From Symsagittifera roscoffensis (Eukaryota > Xenacoelomorpha > Acoela > Convolutidae), in contig NC_087065.1 in NCBI RefSeq assembly GCF_963678635.1, positions 12,111,579-12,175,578 of the forward strand: a stretch of 64,000 nt of DNA, given 5' to 3'. The notes under the pieces were generated by a model, which searched no databases, was not told the DNA's origin, and saw nothing but the letters and a program-made list of their open reading frames with translations. Positions 13,101 to 28,100 of the stretch are shown piece after piece. How positions within the stretch are numbered: position 1 is the stretch's first letter; each line of letters starts with the position of its first letter. The position numbers and the translations under genes were made by a program.

Positions 13101-16100
13101 AAATTTCACAGGAGACAGGAACAGAATCAAAACTTCAGATTTGTCTTGATCTATATAGAAAAACATTCTGTTCGAAAACAGAAACATCCAAAAGCAACTG
13201 AATGCAAAACAAGCATCTGTTAAAAAAAGCTTAGCAAGCAGTAAAAAGCCGAAAATAGTTGAGCATACACCCGTTCAGCCCAAAAAAGTTTTAATAGCAC
13301 CGGCAGAAAAATCTAACACAAGAATCTATTTTCGCTCATCAAATGTCGTAAAATCAGGCAACTAAACCAATATAATCCACAGTTATTGCAAGGGTAACAC
13401 AGAGGCGAAGCTGCGTTTCACATTACTTGCAATACAAAATAAGAGAGACGCTAAGTCGAAAAAAGAGAAAAAGCCGAAAAAACGAGTCAGGCTTATTTTG
13501 AAACAAAAAAAACTACCAACAACGAAATTTGAAAGAAGCAACGGAAGAAAAGTTTATAAGCGGCAACATAGCCGAAAATATCTTAGCAAAAAAACTTTCA
13601 CTAGAAAAAAACTCTTAAAATACTTGAAAACTATTTAAAAATTGTTTAAGCCCCCTCCTCATTACACACGCAAACAAATAATTTATCGCTCAACAAACAA
13701 CAAAATATGAGGGCAATAAGTCCATATAGTATAGGAAACGACAAAAAAAATTGCTCTGATTAAAAAATAAGCCCTGAAAATCAAACATCTAACCTACAGA
13801 TTACGATTCCACGTCTGCGCCACACAAACTTAATTAAAGGCAACAACACATCAAATGAGATAGAAACATAGCCAACAGGCAGTTGGAAAAAATTCAAGTA
13901 AACAGAAATAAACTTACTTTCTGCAAAAATTTCAACTTTCCAATTTCCAAGAGAAAATAGTTAGGCTTAAAGTTTTTTTGAATTTCTAGAACGATTTACG
14001 ATGGGCGTTTTTTTGATAAAATTACACCAATTTGAGAAAACTTGATCAATATATCAATTTTTTAATTCGCTGGAAAATCTGAAACTTAAATTCCATTTTG
14101 GGAACTAGAATTCGATCACGCTTTTCGCGACCTTTACACTTTTTTTGTTCAATACTAGATTCTGCCTTCCTTTTACTTTTACAAAAAAATGAATTGAATT
14201 TAAAAAGAAAACCGCAAAAAAGTAAACTTGAGCCTGAACAAATTTAAATACTGAAAAAAAATCATCGAGGCTTATATAAGAGTCTGAACTACGTTTATCG
14301 ACTCTTAAAATATGTCATCAATAAACACAATGCTCACTAGCTCGCTTGTGTAAAAACTGAATCATAAGTATCACCTTTCTGTTGAAGAAACTCAAAAAGT
14401 ATTAAGCACTTACCAAGCAGGCTGCCCACTGTGACTGGGTGGCCTTTGGTGGGAGAAGTGCTTCTTCTCGTGGAGTTATTGGTCGTCGTTCCCCTCATTA
14501 GGGCGGAAACAGAGTCTCTGTTGGCATTGAGGGCCCACCTCTTCTCCAACTGCGTCAGCTGCCACTGCAGTTCCCTAATATACAGAAAAAGGTAGTATAT
14601 AATTAAGCCAACCGAAGTATAAACCAGTCAAAAAATATTTAATTGTTATTAAAAAGTTCAGTAACAATTATGTAACAGTTACAAAAGTCTAAAGTTTAAA
14701 TCAAATGTTATAACTTTCAGTTGGTTTACATGTTCTGCGAATTTTCGGATGGTATAAATATACAATTTCGGCTTGTATATTTATGCTCAGACATCACGCC
14801 ACATATTACGAGCTCAATTTACATTTCCTTGATTTCGGTTTTACCAATCCATTCCTAAATACACAGTTCGAATAGCGGGTGGCGAAACACAAGTAATTTT
14901 GGCGAAACGAATTCACATTCAAGTCATTTGAACAAAATTATACACACTGGGGCTTAAATAGTACTTACGGTGTATATCAGCGATGTCCAAGTTGGTTGCT
15001 GTGTATGTCCAAACTATTAGGGTCAAATATTTCTAAACTTCTCATGTCAAAATTGATAATTTGTGTCCACTGATCAATTTAAAAAAAAAACTTTTCCTCA
15101 TTTCCATTGTATAGAAAAGATGTAAAAACAAACTCCAGAAGCCAAAGAGTCTTCTATCTTATTCTTAGGACTCAGGATGCAAGTATTAAACTTCGAATGA
15201 AGATTCGCAGCGCTGACATTAAAAACAGCAGACAGTAAAGGGAGAAACATTCTAACTTGTAAATTTAGTCTCAAACTACCTGATATTAGCTGCATCCTTG
15301 TCCTTCTGAGACATGTGGCTGCTCTTTTCAGTGGCTACTTCATGCTCCAACTCCTGAATTCGACCTTCGATTCTATCGATGTAATCTTTCTTCTCTAGCA
15401 ACTCCAGCCTCATTTTTTCAACTGTTCTATTATTCACATATGCTGATACTGGAGAACTAGTTGTACTAGTCCTCGCCAACTTCGCATTGGGCGAGGGCGA
15501 TAGCCTTGAAGGTGAAACTGATGAATTTTTCTTGTTTTGACCTGAGTTGACCTCTGCAGGACTTTTATGAGTATTGATTGGCACGTTTGATTCTGCTTTA
15601 TGATTGGCTGTCGTGGGTGAAGATGAGGGTGAAAATGGGTTGCGCATATTGTTGTTATTGTTAGCCATCATCTGCTGTAAACCACGCAATTCGGTATCCC
15701 GGTCATCTAGCAGATCCCTAGATCAACATTAAAGAAGTGCCAGTGAACTCAAGGAAACCGAATACAATTCTTTATGAACATTTTTCAACTTACAAAAAAA
15801 TCCATCATGTTAAAACTCTTTGAATTTGAAGAATCCTTTGAGCTTGACGCTTTTTTCATAAAACTAATCCAATTAGAGAATGTTGAAAATTAAAGTACCT
15901 TTTGGAAACTATGCACATTTTTTCACGCAACTTCCACTTTAGCTAATGGTGGGCGTAATTTGCCTTCCTTTTACCAAATCAGCTAAAAGTAAAAAAGAAT
16001 CCAAATTTCAAACTGTGAAAAATCAGGTTTAAGCGTGAACAATTTTTAAGACAATTTCCCAAACGCCGCACGACCAAAATAAGTGATATAATCGAGAAGT

Positions 16101-19100
16101 AAGCAAGTAAACCCATTAACAGTTAAAAGTTGAGTTTGAAAAACTGAAATTGAGATATCCAGGGTCTTATCAGTTAAAAACGAAAAAAAAAAATCATTTC
16201 TGCGAATCGCAGAGGATCAATCACAGTCTATATACCCTTTAACAGAAAAACTGATAATTTCATCTACAACTACCACCTGCCAAGGGTTACACGCTTCGAC
16301 ATCTACAGGCAGCAATTAATGAACTTTAATAAAGTGAATATAGCGCATGCTCTTTGATAGCACATCTTCGCAACATTATTTGTTATAAATGTGGTAGTTA
16401 CTTTCTATTTGTAATATTTTGTATATAGTTTGTATAAATTTTTTAAATGTCGGCTTTTTCGAAAAAAAAAATCCCGATTTTTTCATTACTTTTCTAGCCC
16501 CACCAATTCATTGTTGATTTCTTCCAAAACATTTGGAAGACCTCAGTTAGCCAATAAAAATTAGCGCCCAATCCGCAAACAAAAACTCTGATAACATATG
16601 CCAAAAAATCCTGCTTTCGCATAGTTTATGCGACGTTTGGAACACAAGCCGCGTCTTTTTGACAAACGCTATCCCCTTGAACATAGTATATTGGCGCCAG
16701 AGGCTCCTTCAAAAAATTAGGTTGGCCAGCCAAATACGGATTTTGTTAGATAACAGCACAGCCGCGAAGATTAGGGGGCTAGTTCATTTGGCAGGTCGAC
16801 CTTTTAGAAGGCTACTAAATCAATGGAAAACCAAATGCGAACTTCAACTTCCGCATGGGCTAGTAGCAAAAACTTGCTCGACTGCGCTCACACTGAGCGC
16901 GAGTGGCAGAGCTAGGGTCTATCAGTGTTTGCTTCTAATCTATTCTTTATAAAAATATTTTTTTTTGACAAATTCGGAGATATTTATATAATTGGTTAAA
17001 TGGGAACTCAAGCCTTCCGCACTCGAATACCAAATAACTGGACTTTTAGAAGAGTACCGAAGAAAAATTGTTTTACGATTGGCTAAAATGAACTATTTAT
17101 GGATATATTTAACTTCATTCCAACTGTGTTATGGATACAACTTTGGGTTTGTTCAAATTTTAGAACGAAAAAGAACGAAAATTGTGAGGCTATTTTGTTA
17201 ATTACTGTAGTAATTGAAGGGTGTAGCAATAAGCATGTGTGCCTAATAGAATCCTAAAATGCTTCATTGGGCGTTAATTCAGACAACGAACAAATTAGCT
17301 TAAACTTTCGATTAACATTTCGAAAGGCACCCTAATCTAATCAGCAAAATTGATAAAAAAACAAAGCTTGAAATAATGAGTGAGTCAACTGCATTCTTTT
17401 ACATAGCTTTGCCGGAAAAAGGTTTGACTACAAATGAGGAGAGTAGTTTGTCTATTTTGCTGAAAGACAGTAACAATAAACAAAGTTTACGTCTCTTTTT
17501 GTCTGATATTTAGTTTGCGCAGCTTTATCTTTTCTTCATCAGTGTGAATAGTACAGCAAAAAATCAAGACATATAAGCAGAGACACATAGATGCAAGGAA
17601 ACAGAAAAAATTGACTACTTTTTGAAAAACTTCAACTTTCAAATTTCAAAGTAAAAAATCAATGGCCTAAACTCTCTCTAAAAGTTCCATTTGAGAAAAC
17701 CGGATTAATCGATAAAACTTTACTCCGCTCGGAAATCTAAAAAATTAAATTCCACTTTCAAAAGTAGAAGTCGTTAACGTTTCTTCGCGCCTTTTCCACG
17801 TTCATAATCGGAGTGCAGTTTACCTAAATTTCAGCAGCTGAATTTAAATTGAACTAAAAATTAAACTAGATGCATCAATATGTATGAATGCTTATTTGTC
17901 GTTATTAGAGCATGTTAAGACTTTTTCCTGAAAAAAAAGAAAAAAATCACCAAGACATATTAGGAGTGCTGAAAAAAATCACCAAGACCTATTAGAAGTC
18001 TTCACTATCTTCATTAATCTGAAAAATATAACAATTTGCAACGATAATTGTTTGTTCAGAAAAATTTATAACGCCGCGCTTGGGAAAATTTTGTTTGTTT
18101 AACAAGCGGCATCAATCAAAATGGCACTTTTGTCTTTTCAACTTCCGTACATTTGAATATAATTACTTAACGTCAGTGATTTGGGATGAGGAAAAACAGT
18201 ATTGACAATAACTTTTAGCACTGTTTAACATTTTGCTTTTCGGCAGTTGTACTTGGGCTATGTTGTAATGCCACTGTAAAACAAATTTAAGCAATTTTAT
18301 CGAAGAGTTCGACATGATTTGAATTTCATTTCTGAATTAATTACTTCTAGCTATCCAAGTGAACGAGCATGATGAAGAGACCGAATGTTGGAAGTTTACT
18401 TTTAGTCAGTTTAAGCCAATTAGAATTGATTTTTCAAAAATCTGAGAAATCTCGACCTCAAAGAAAGCGAAAAAATCTTGGCTATTAAAACTAATTGCGA
18501 AATCGAAACCGGGTATTGAAAAAATACCTAAAACCGATTTCAACAAAAAAGAAAAAAAAATCGTTTATCTACACGAATTGTACAGCAAAACTTTGGTGTG
18601 GTGCTATAATTCGTTTCCAGTGTTTTCAGTTAATAATGACCACGGTTTTAAGTAATTCAGCCAATATAACTGTCTAACAATTCTGATTGGTCAAAACTTT
18701 TCCATCATTCGGTCCATCCATCATGAGACTACCCTCCCCAACGATTATTCACGGAAAATTGAAAGGCAAATTGAATCAAAGTCAACAGCAAAAATGCTGA
18801 GCTCTGTTGGCTGCAAAAAATTCTTTATCCAAATGAAAGATCCCCTCCCCTAATTGGTTTAGGTTGATGTTACACACTTGGGCCTTTGCGTTAGCATTGA
18901 ATGCTTTGCCAATATTTTCACCTTACAGCGATGATTACCACGAAAACGTCCACACAATTAAACAAGACTTTTAACAATTTCCACGGAAAACAAGGATAGC
19001 TGGTTACTGTGAAAGTAGCACAGAATGTTCCGAACATAGTCTTTAAATATCTACAAAACACTTTTTTTCAAATTAGTATAGCTTTTTCTGCATGGTGTGA

Positions 19101-22100
19101 TAAAAGGATCTGAAATAAAACTATACTTTAGGGATATTCGACAGTCATAGTAATATAGGCAAACCGGACAACAGTTTTTGAGAAAAAAATGACTAGAAAA
19201 ACAAAACAAAAATCAAAAAACAATTCAATTGTTTTTCTTTTTTTTGCAGAAATTTTTTGAACTTTTGAAGTTTTTGATTACCCAAATGGCATTAAACATC
19301 TCCAAAAACTAATTTTACTTGAGTAATATTACATTTAAGCATCATTAAGCTATTGTAAATTGCCTATATTGAGAATAATTAAGCCTGCTTGTGAATTTTT
19401 TAATGTGGTTCAAATTCAGACTGAAAGGGCTTTAATTTGATGTATCACAGTCCGATGATTATTTGTGGTACCTGATTTGCGTGAACAAGAAAAAAAACTA
19501 AAACACACCCGAATACAAAGTTCCTCCCCATTTTCAATGGTCGGAACAATAAACAAGACCCAAGGGCTTGAAAATTAGAACTTATAAAAAAAACTCAAGG
19601 AAAAGCACTTAACTGCCATCAGACCACAGCTTTTAAGCAGCCCTTCCTTTGGTAGTATACTGCAGGTTACATATAGGCTTGAATCTGATCTGAATCAATT
19701 CAGGTGTAATAACCTCTTCGGTCTTTTTATTCACACCGGCTCAGGCGAAATCACAGTTCACTTTATATTCAAGCCACCCCCTCTTGTTTCATTAAGCACA
19801 TTCTACCTTTGAAAGTAATCCCCCAATCCAATATCATATTTCAGGTGCAACAGTCCAGCCTAAATTCGGACGGATGTTCAACTAACTGCCATATCTTGAA
19901 GCCCAAATTACATCAGAATTACGTAAATTACATCACAATTTATTAACAATTGCGTAACAACAGTGACAATCTGTTATTTTGGAGCATAACAAACTTAATT
20001 TTCGGTTTGTTGGCCCTTCGGCGTTTTGGCCAGCCTACCACCTATATTCAATATCTGTCACTGGGCGTTACTCTCTAATTCAATTTTGTCGGATTAGAAC
20101 GAACTATACCAGATTTACAAAAAAAAGACACATTTATACGAATTCTGCAATTTTGGTAGTTAAGAAATTTGAAGAATTTTAAAAAAAGTTTATCTACTAT
20201 GAAACGGCTAGCTCTTACTTACAGCTCTTTTCTTTAATGATTTTTGCCAGCTGCGCTTTAAAGCGACAGCAAAAGTCCACGGCTTCATCGCGAAATAAAA
20301 GCGCTCATAAGTTAGCATTAGTTGTAATCTAATTTGCGAAATACTAATATTAGTACTATTATCAAATATTAGTATTTTCAGTTCATTTGTCCTGAATTAT
20401 TCACTTTAGAAATCTTTTTCTGCCAATTTTTCATACGGCCAAGCCAAAACTATGATCTCCACCTTCCAGAAAAAGAGAGTCAGAATCATTTCCAATAACA
20501 TACCGAACTGAAAGGAGTCTCCCTCAACTCCAAGGAAAACAAAGACAGAAGTGTCTGGAAGTGGGATTTCCAAACACCTCCAATGACCCAAGAGAGCTAT
20601 AGAAATGAAGCCATGTTTATCATTCACCCTTCATGAAGCCACAAATCACTTACAACTAGATTAAACTCGACTTAACTTTTTTCTCATTTTGAACAATAAA
20701 AGTCAAATTTCTTATGCCAATATAGTGCAATCGTGAACCAGCTACATACCAGATATGAATACCTAATGTTTGGACCATTGATTATGTTAGATTTCTGTCT
20801 TTTTCACAACTTGTAGTTGTCAATCTCTTCCATACAAGTCTTTAGATTAAGAAATCGAACAGGCAAAGACGTAAAGCATTAGAAACTAAACAAGATTAAC
20901 TTGTAGCAAATTTCCAACATTTGGGAAATAATTCGCTTTTTCGGCGAAGTTTCCTCGATATTTCCTTGGTGGCTTAAGTTTCTTATTACCAGCATTTTTG
21001 TTATTAGGGAACATTTGTTATCTCATAAAACGTATCTTATCCCCTGAAACGGAACAAATGTTTAACTTCAACTCCTATTCCATTCACGCCAACTTAAGTT
21101 CCTCGCATAACGAGTTTATCTAGATTCAGCTTCATTGCGTTTCCAATAACAAGTAAGTTAATATTAATTCCAAAGAATTAAACATCAAAAAAATGTCAAA
21201 TTAAGTACACTTAAAAGCATTACAAGCTGATGACTATAAGCTTTAAAAAAAGTCCAGGTCATAATTGTAAAAAAAAGCTGTCTAATGCAAACAAAACCTG
21301 AATTGAAAGCATTTCCATTGAGAGAAAACCCACCTACTTGGCACAGATAATCGCCGATAACGAACTCTTGCTGGAGATAGTTTTTTCACTCGAGCATACT
21401 TCACTACGTAGAAATTTAACCGCCCCCGGCTCCTAATTGATTCAAGAAAATTTCAGAAAAACGCTGACTGATACATAACATAGCGGATCAGTTGAAATTA
21501 TCATCGGAGTTGAATTGCATATTTCACATCATTATTTTGTATTGTTCGGGGTTTTTTTTTACCCTAGGGGAGAAATTGTTGTAACTTTCACGCGACATTT
21601 GATTAAGAAAGAGTCCATATTCCATTATTATATTTCGCCAAAAAATTATTCGAATGAATTAGGAGAGTTACTCAAGAGAGGCTAGGAGGTTCTTTAACTT
21701 TTATCCAGCTATCTTTTTACAATCGATATGTTGCTTTGTTCATAAGTCGTAGTGGCCTATTGATCTGTCTGGAGATTTGTGAAGCGATATTCAGAGAGCT
21801 TCGGAATTACGAATTCCAGCTGACAGCAGTGCAATTGACTTTTTGAGGTAAGTTGAAAAAATGCGCCAAAAAAGTCTGCTTCACATTTCAAAAAGATACC
21901 ACAAAATAACAAATACAGAAAAGGCCATACAATTCAGCCAAAGACAATTCAGCTGATATGAAATTCAGACAACTCAGCCAAAAATATAAAGACAATTCAG
22001 CCAACATGACAAAAATTAGAATTTCTTCTTAAATTATTTAATAGTGACCGCTGCAGTCGCGCCAACATGTTGTGAGCTTGCCAACAGAGGGTAGGGCTCT

Positions 22101-25100
22101 ATACAAAACTTAGAGCCGATTATCGCCGCGTAGCGCGCCCACCGGCGACTTTAAATTGACAATTAACTCCAATTCCGACAAAACCAAGGCAAGTTGTTCA
22201 AATATAAAAAAGAAAGACGTTAATTTTCCCTTTGCATCCTGCCAGCCTTTGCCCCGACCCCGGCCTGAATCCTTCAATTTTTTTGCTTCTTAACTAAATG
22301 GAAGGAAATTGAACATAATGGATGATTTTACATCTCTTAATTGATTTAGTAATTCGATATAATTACTTATATTGAGAAATAAATAGGAGTAATAGGGTTC
22401 ATTTAACCCCTCGTGGAAAATTTCTTATTAGTTTCAATTTTCAAATTCAATTTAAAGACGACTAAGTCAACATACATAAGTTTCATCCTCAAAACCAGAC
22501 GAAACAGCATTAATGGAGTGGTATGCGCCACATTTTCATATCTAGTAGAAGGACATTTTCTCGTTCGCTTTTCATAAAACTGAGATAAAAACTTAACTTG
22601 AAACTTAACCCTCAAAATGGATATTTTGACGTGAAAAAAAATACAATTACACTTCCAAAGTTCGAACAGTATAATATTTGTGGTTAATTTTCAGCTAATT
22701 TTACACACAATTTGTATTTTTGAAGCTATTTTAAAACTTCAGAGCCTTTTATTGGTGAATCAAAACCTAATTCGTCGTCTCATTTCCACTTTCTTGTTTC
22801 ATCTGCAGTTATTTTCACCTGTTGCCAGTTTTCCGGACCAGAAACTCAATCACCAGCCATTCAATTAGAAGTTAATTATCTTTGACAATCAAAATCAACT
22901 GCTGTCACACCATCAAAGGCTACAACGTCATCAATCATGTCAAATGTTGCCGCGCTTGTTATTATTGCTCTTGCCACGTTGCTGCCACTATTAAACATGG
23001 TTGCCGGCATGGACCGAGTGGAGTTCAGAAACGAGAACGATCAGCGGGGATCTATTGTGGAGATGCAAAGAAGAGACGACAACTACCTCAGAGCCACTAA
23101 GTCTCTGCCCAAAACTGCCACTCTGCCCATGAATGTATCCGTCACTATGAGGTACATTAATTCTGAATAAACTAAGCGAAAAGTTATATCATATGAATGA
23201 AATCTGTAGAACTTATGTAACTGTTACATAATTGTTACATAACTGTTATATACCACTTACGTATTTAGGGGGCTGGTTGATACTACAGCTGGTTTACATA
23301 CCACCAAATACAGTTGCCAAGCGTAAATTGAAGCATTTTGTTGAAACTTAGTTTTACGAGCGTCCATTGCTGGCGTATAATGTACATAAAAAAATCACGT
23401 ATCGAAAGCACCGAAAAATTGAACAAAAAAGACTTTCTAAAATAAATCAAAGATCAAGTAAAAATGACTTCACTGTTGAAGAAGTAATGCTGAACATGAA
23501 TGGGTAGTTGAATTTTGTCACTAACTGTCCAGTTGAATTAACATTTTCATTAGTTAATCAGTGCTGAAAAAACCTAGCACCGGGGAAAAAAACCAGGCTA
23601 GAACATCGACCCTTCCCAAATTTATCACACGTTACTGAACAAAAAATGCTAAACGATTGATTGAAAAAGTCTCCCTTAGCTCTGATTCTCAAATTTTGAG
23701 CCTACCGTATTTTTAGTCTGGAAACAATCAGTGAGATCCGAACAACCCATGCGGTTATTGACCTCTACATGTCCGAAATGTGGAATGCCGGTGAGACCAT
23801 CTCAGGACACCCTCCTCAAAAGCAAAACAACACAAGCTCCCCCTCCCGCCACCCCAAAAAGGTCAAGTTGAGTGGTGAGGGGAGTGATACATACACGTGG
23901 ACTACAGACACTTATTTCTTGTTGGCCAAGCATGTCAAGTATTACACTGAGTCGCAGTATTTGGTCATCAAATCAGACGGAAACATACATAGAGGTAAAC
24001 ATAGTCTGGTCATTTGAATTCTGGTTAATTATTAAAACATTGGAAAAGAGCAGGAAAGCCAACAGACAGTTGAACAAGAGTCAGAAAGGAAACAGAAAAA
24101 AAAAGCAAAATTGACTTAATTTATGGAAAAACTTTAACTTTCGAATAAAAAAATCATGGCCTTATAACTCTTCAAATTTCAAGACCAATTTATGATTGAA
24201 AGTTTTCCATAAAAAAAGCAAGTCGAGAAAACTGGATCACAAGATAACTTTATAAATCCGTTCGGAATTATGAAAATTAATATTACTTTTCAAAACCTAG
24301 AGTCATTTGCGTTTTATCACGCCATTTGCACTTTTGCAATTGAAGAGGGAAATGCGTTTTCCTTGTAGAGTGAGAATTTGAGTTAAAATTTGAAGAAAAT
24401 TCAAAAATCAAACAGCGAAAAAAAAAAATTGGACTTGAAAAAAACCACACGACCTCAAGGAGTGTCTTCACTTTATTCATTGACACTTAAAAAATTAAAA
24501 AATGGTTTCAAAAAGCTGACAAGCAAGTATGGAGAAGATGTAACAATGCCCGATTTAATTTTTCACAGAGGCGAAGCAGAGTTTCGCGTCACTTGCGATA
24601 CGACACAAAAAGAGCATTGCATGCACAAACGCCGGCTTTAAATAAGTCTTTAGAAACACTTATCGAGCTGCAACGAAGCCGAAAAAAGTGTTATCTCCCG
24701 TTTAGACGGAAGCAAAATGTAGAAGCAAAACTTTGAAAGGAAACATTACATTTTTACACCCCACCCTTCAAAAACACAGAAGGATAAAAATCTGTTTTTA
24801 ATTTCAAACAACGCAAAATTGGGTCACTTAGCCGATAAACCATAAGTCCAACAACGTGAGGCAAATGAAACTTTTCGCCAAAAAAAGGAAATTGCAAAAA
24901 GTCAGATTCACTAAATTTACAAACTATAGTCACAAATTAATTTAAAAAAAAACCACTTTCAATAACAATGAAAATTGCGTATAACAGAAAAAATCCGTGA
25001 TGAGGCAACTTAGACGACAAAAGATAAGCAAACAAACAATAGGCCGACAACTATTTTGAAACGGATGATTCCCGCTTGAATAAAAACAGATTCGGCCCAA

Positions 25101-28100
25101 GGACTTTTGCCGTCCCAAGCATTGTTACCTCCAGAACTAGTGTGCTAGAGAAGCTAAGAAATTTCAACTGATTAAAAATCAAGCTATCAAATGATTCCAC
25201 TGATTTTGCTGATTCAACTGATTTTGATAATCGCAAGCGTAAAAAACGAAATGGACTGAAAAAAATCGTTCCAATCTATGTAGTTGCCTTCACTACGTTA
25301 ATTGAAACTTAAAAGAGCAATTTGCGAATCTAGGCAAAAGTTTGCAGTCTGTTTCGATTGTTTCACGCATTTAAATACTACTCATAATGCAAAAGTTTTT
25401 CCAAAAACGGCCAACTCCCCAAAACCAATCAATTAACTTGAACTTTTTTTGAGTGTAATAACTCGAATTTAGAATGTTCTAATAATTGCAATGTATTTCA
25501 TTTGAGATCGGAAGATCCGCATTGAGGCCCCCTGTACACTGACAGTGCTCAACTTCCCCTTCGACAACAGCCAGTGTCGCATCCTGCTGAGTAGCTATGG
25601 CTTCCACACTGAGGAGTTGAGACTGCAGTGGAGTGGGGATGCCGTGCTATTCCCCTACCAGTATGACTCACTCAAGGAGTTGGGATTTATCATGAATGGA
25701 ATAGAAGTGCTCTCTTATGAAGGTAAAACTGGATAGAACGTAATTGTACAAGCCAAATGGTGTATAAAGCAAGTCCAATTTGCTAACTCTCAAGATGCAC
25801 AATATTTGAAAAACATTGACGGCTTGACTACTTCGAAAACATTTCCAAGCACACTCTCAGCACGCTACTTTCAGTTGCAAAAGCTATCAGGCAACAGAAA
25901 GCAGCGGATTCCTCATCTCAATTTCCACAAAGGATAACCTTAGACAGGCTGCACAGCCGTTGATAGCTCCTCTGCGATTCGCAGAAACCAACAAAACAGC
26001 GTTTCGGATCTGTCATCTCGGGAAGTTCCTTTTGAGTCGGATCAATTGCGTATTTTCAAACCAATAGTTTAACGGGGCTTATCTTGATTTTCAAATCAAC
26101 AGAAGATGAAACTAGTGGTTTGAAAAGACGCAATTCACTCGACTCAAAAGGAACTTATCGAGATGACAGATCGTGAGCTCTATTTTATTGGTTTCTGCGA
26201 GTCGAGAGGATCAATACTATTTTTTCAGCCCAGTATGGACCAGTGTCCTACGACATCCTGGAGGCCCAGCTCAGTTTCACCCGACTCAGCTCAGTCTATC
26301 TCTACCAGGTGTACATCCCAGCTGCCTCTCTCGTAGTGATGAGCTGGGTGCCCTTCTGGCTCACTGAGGAGAAGTGTGGCACTCCTGCCAGGGCCAGTAT
26401 TGGGGTCATGACTGTGCTGTCTATGCTCACTATTTGCAGCAATGTTAAGAACGTTGGAGGAGCGGTAAGATCAAGTATATTTAATTGTACATTCATCCAT
26501 ATAATTAATTCAGGGACGACTAGGGAATCAAAACGGAATTGGAACGACTCCATAAAGCACAAATTCAAAAGCCGTTTCCAATTTTTGCTGCGTCTTCTTT
26601 CTCTAAAATTTACTTATTACTATCCCATGAGCACTGTTCAATAGACAGAGATATACCAGATTGTTTGGCCATAGCTTAAGCTCACGCGGAATATGCTTAC
26701 GGGTTCTATATTATTCCCCTTGATTGCTGTTTCGCAAGATAATCAGGAAACCAGTAGAGGTCCTCCATAAAAAAATTAAAAGATTGCATGTTCGACATTT
26801 ACTTTGAGGTGACATGCTCTCAACCTAATCATAGATACTTTTGAAAATATCATTGGAGAAACCATCAGGAACGAAGATTTTGACTTAATTGCAGGTGTCG
26901 CGCAATGTGAGTCTTCTGGACATCTGGATGTGGGTCAGTTTCGGACTGGTAGTGTTGGCAATGTTGCAGTTCGCAATGGCTGACTTCCACCGCACAGACG
27001 ACCGCATCACCTTCCTCGGCATCGGCAGACGAGACACCGACGTTACCAAACGAAAGGTTCCAATATAACTAATTACGATATAAAACATTAAACAATCTTT
27101 AGGAGCAACGCATTTGCTCACGCATAGGCCTTTACAGACCTATTCAGAAGCTGAAAAAATGTATTTATTTTCAAATTCCAAAAAGAGCATAGGCGTTGTG
27201 TAGTAAAAAATTAGCATAGACTTGTGTCTTCTTAGAAAAGTTCAAAACTTGGGTTGTAAATTTACCACATTTTCTGATTTTCAAATTAATTGTACGGATT
27301 TACAAAACCTGCAACATCGCCAAAAGTTCAATTATTTGCTCGATTTTAGATCGACAAAGTGGCCCGCTTTTTGTTCCCAGTCGTGTATTTTGTGTTCAAT
27401 GCGGGATACTGGAGCTATGTGGAGTACATCAAAGCGACGTCCAAAAAAACTTCCGTCACTGAGTCCGAATCAACCGGCTGACCATAGACTACTCTCTAAA
27501 CTTATTTCGATATTCTTTGATAAATGATATAGTCTATAGAAAATTAGTTTTATAATATAATATTTTACGATGATTTCCTGTTCCAACGACTCCGTAAAAG
27601 GTAGTAGGAAATAACTTTGGCGTAGGGTGTGTTATTTGCCGATTTTCAAGAGGTGTCCCACTCTTTAACCCTACGATATTTAACCCCCTCTGTTTACACC
27701 CCCTATATCATAACCAAGTAACATGATAACCCCACAACAATTTAACCCCCTTTTAATGACGATAATTAGTTTCAAATTAAGTCCTTTTTAGAAGTACAGG
27801 GGTAGTCCAGTTAAGTGTAGTAATTGAGACCTGAAAAGCTAGTCCTAATTCACTTGATGCCTCTAGCATCTCAAAAATAATTGCATTTGGTTTACGCGTT
27901 TAAAACAGAGATAGCCTACATGGTGCTAATTGAAGGCAACAAAAGACGTTTGTGAGTCTTATAAAAAATCATACTGCCTATTTCTTTAACCATTGTTATA
28001 CCACTCTATCAGATCAGATATAATGTTTGAAGCGTCATTCCACTTTACTTTATCATCGAAAGACAAACAAATGCTAGTGGTATCAGGCCACGAGTATTAC

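Noticed and set aside
16659-16949. 97-codon open frame in CEP162 intron 11
   Set aside because: No recognisable domain, no splice partners and no relation to the missing CEP162 coil.
20406-20627. 73-codon minus-strand frame as a possible missing CEP162 exon
   Set aside because: It is hydrophobic rather than coiled coil and lacks a good acceptor.
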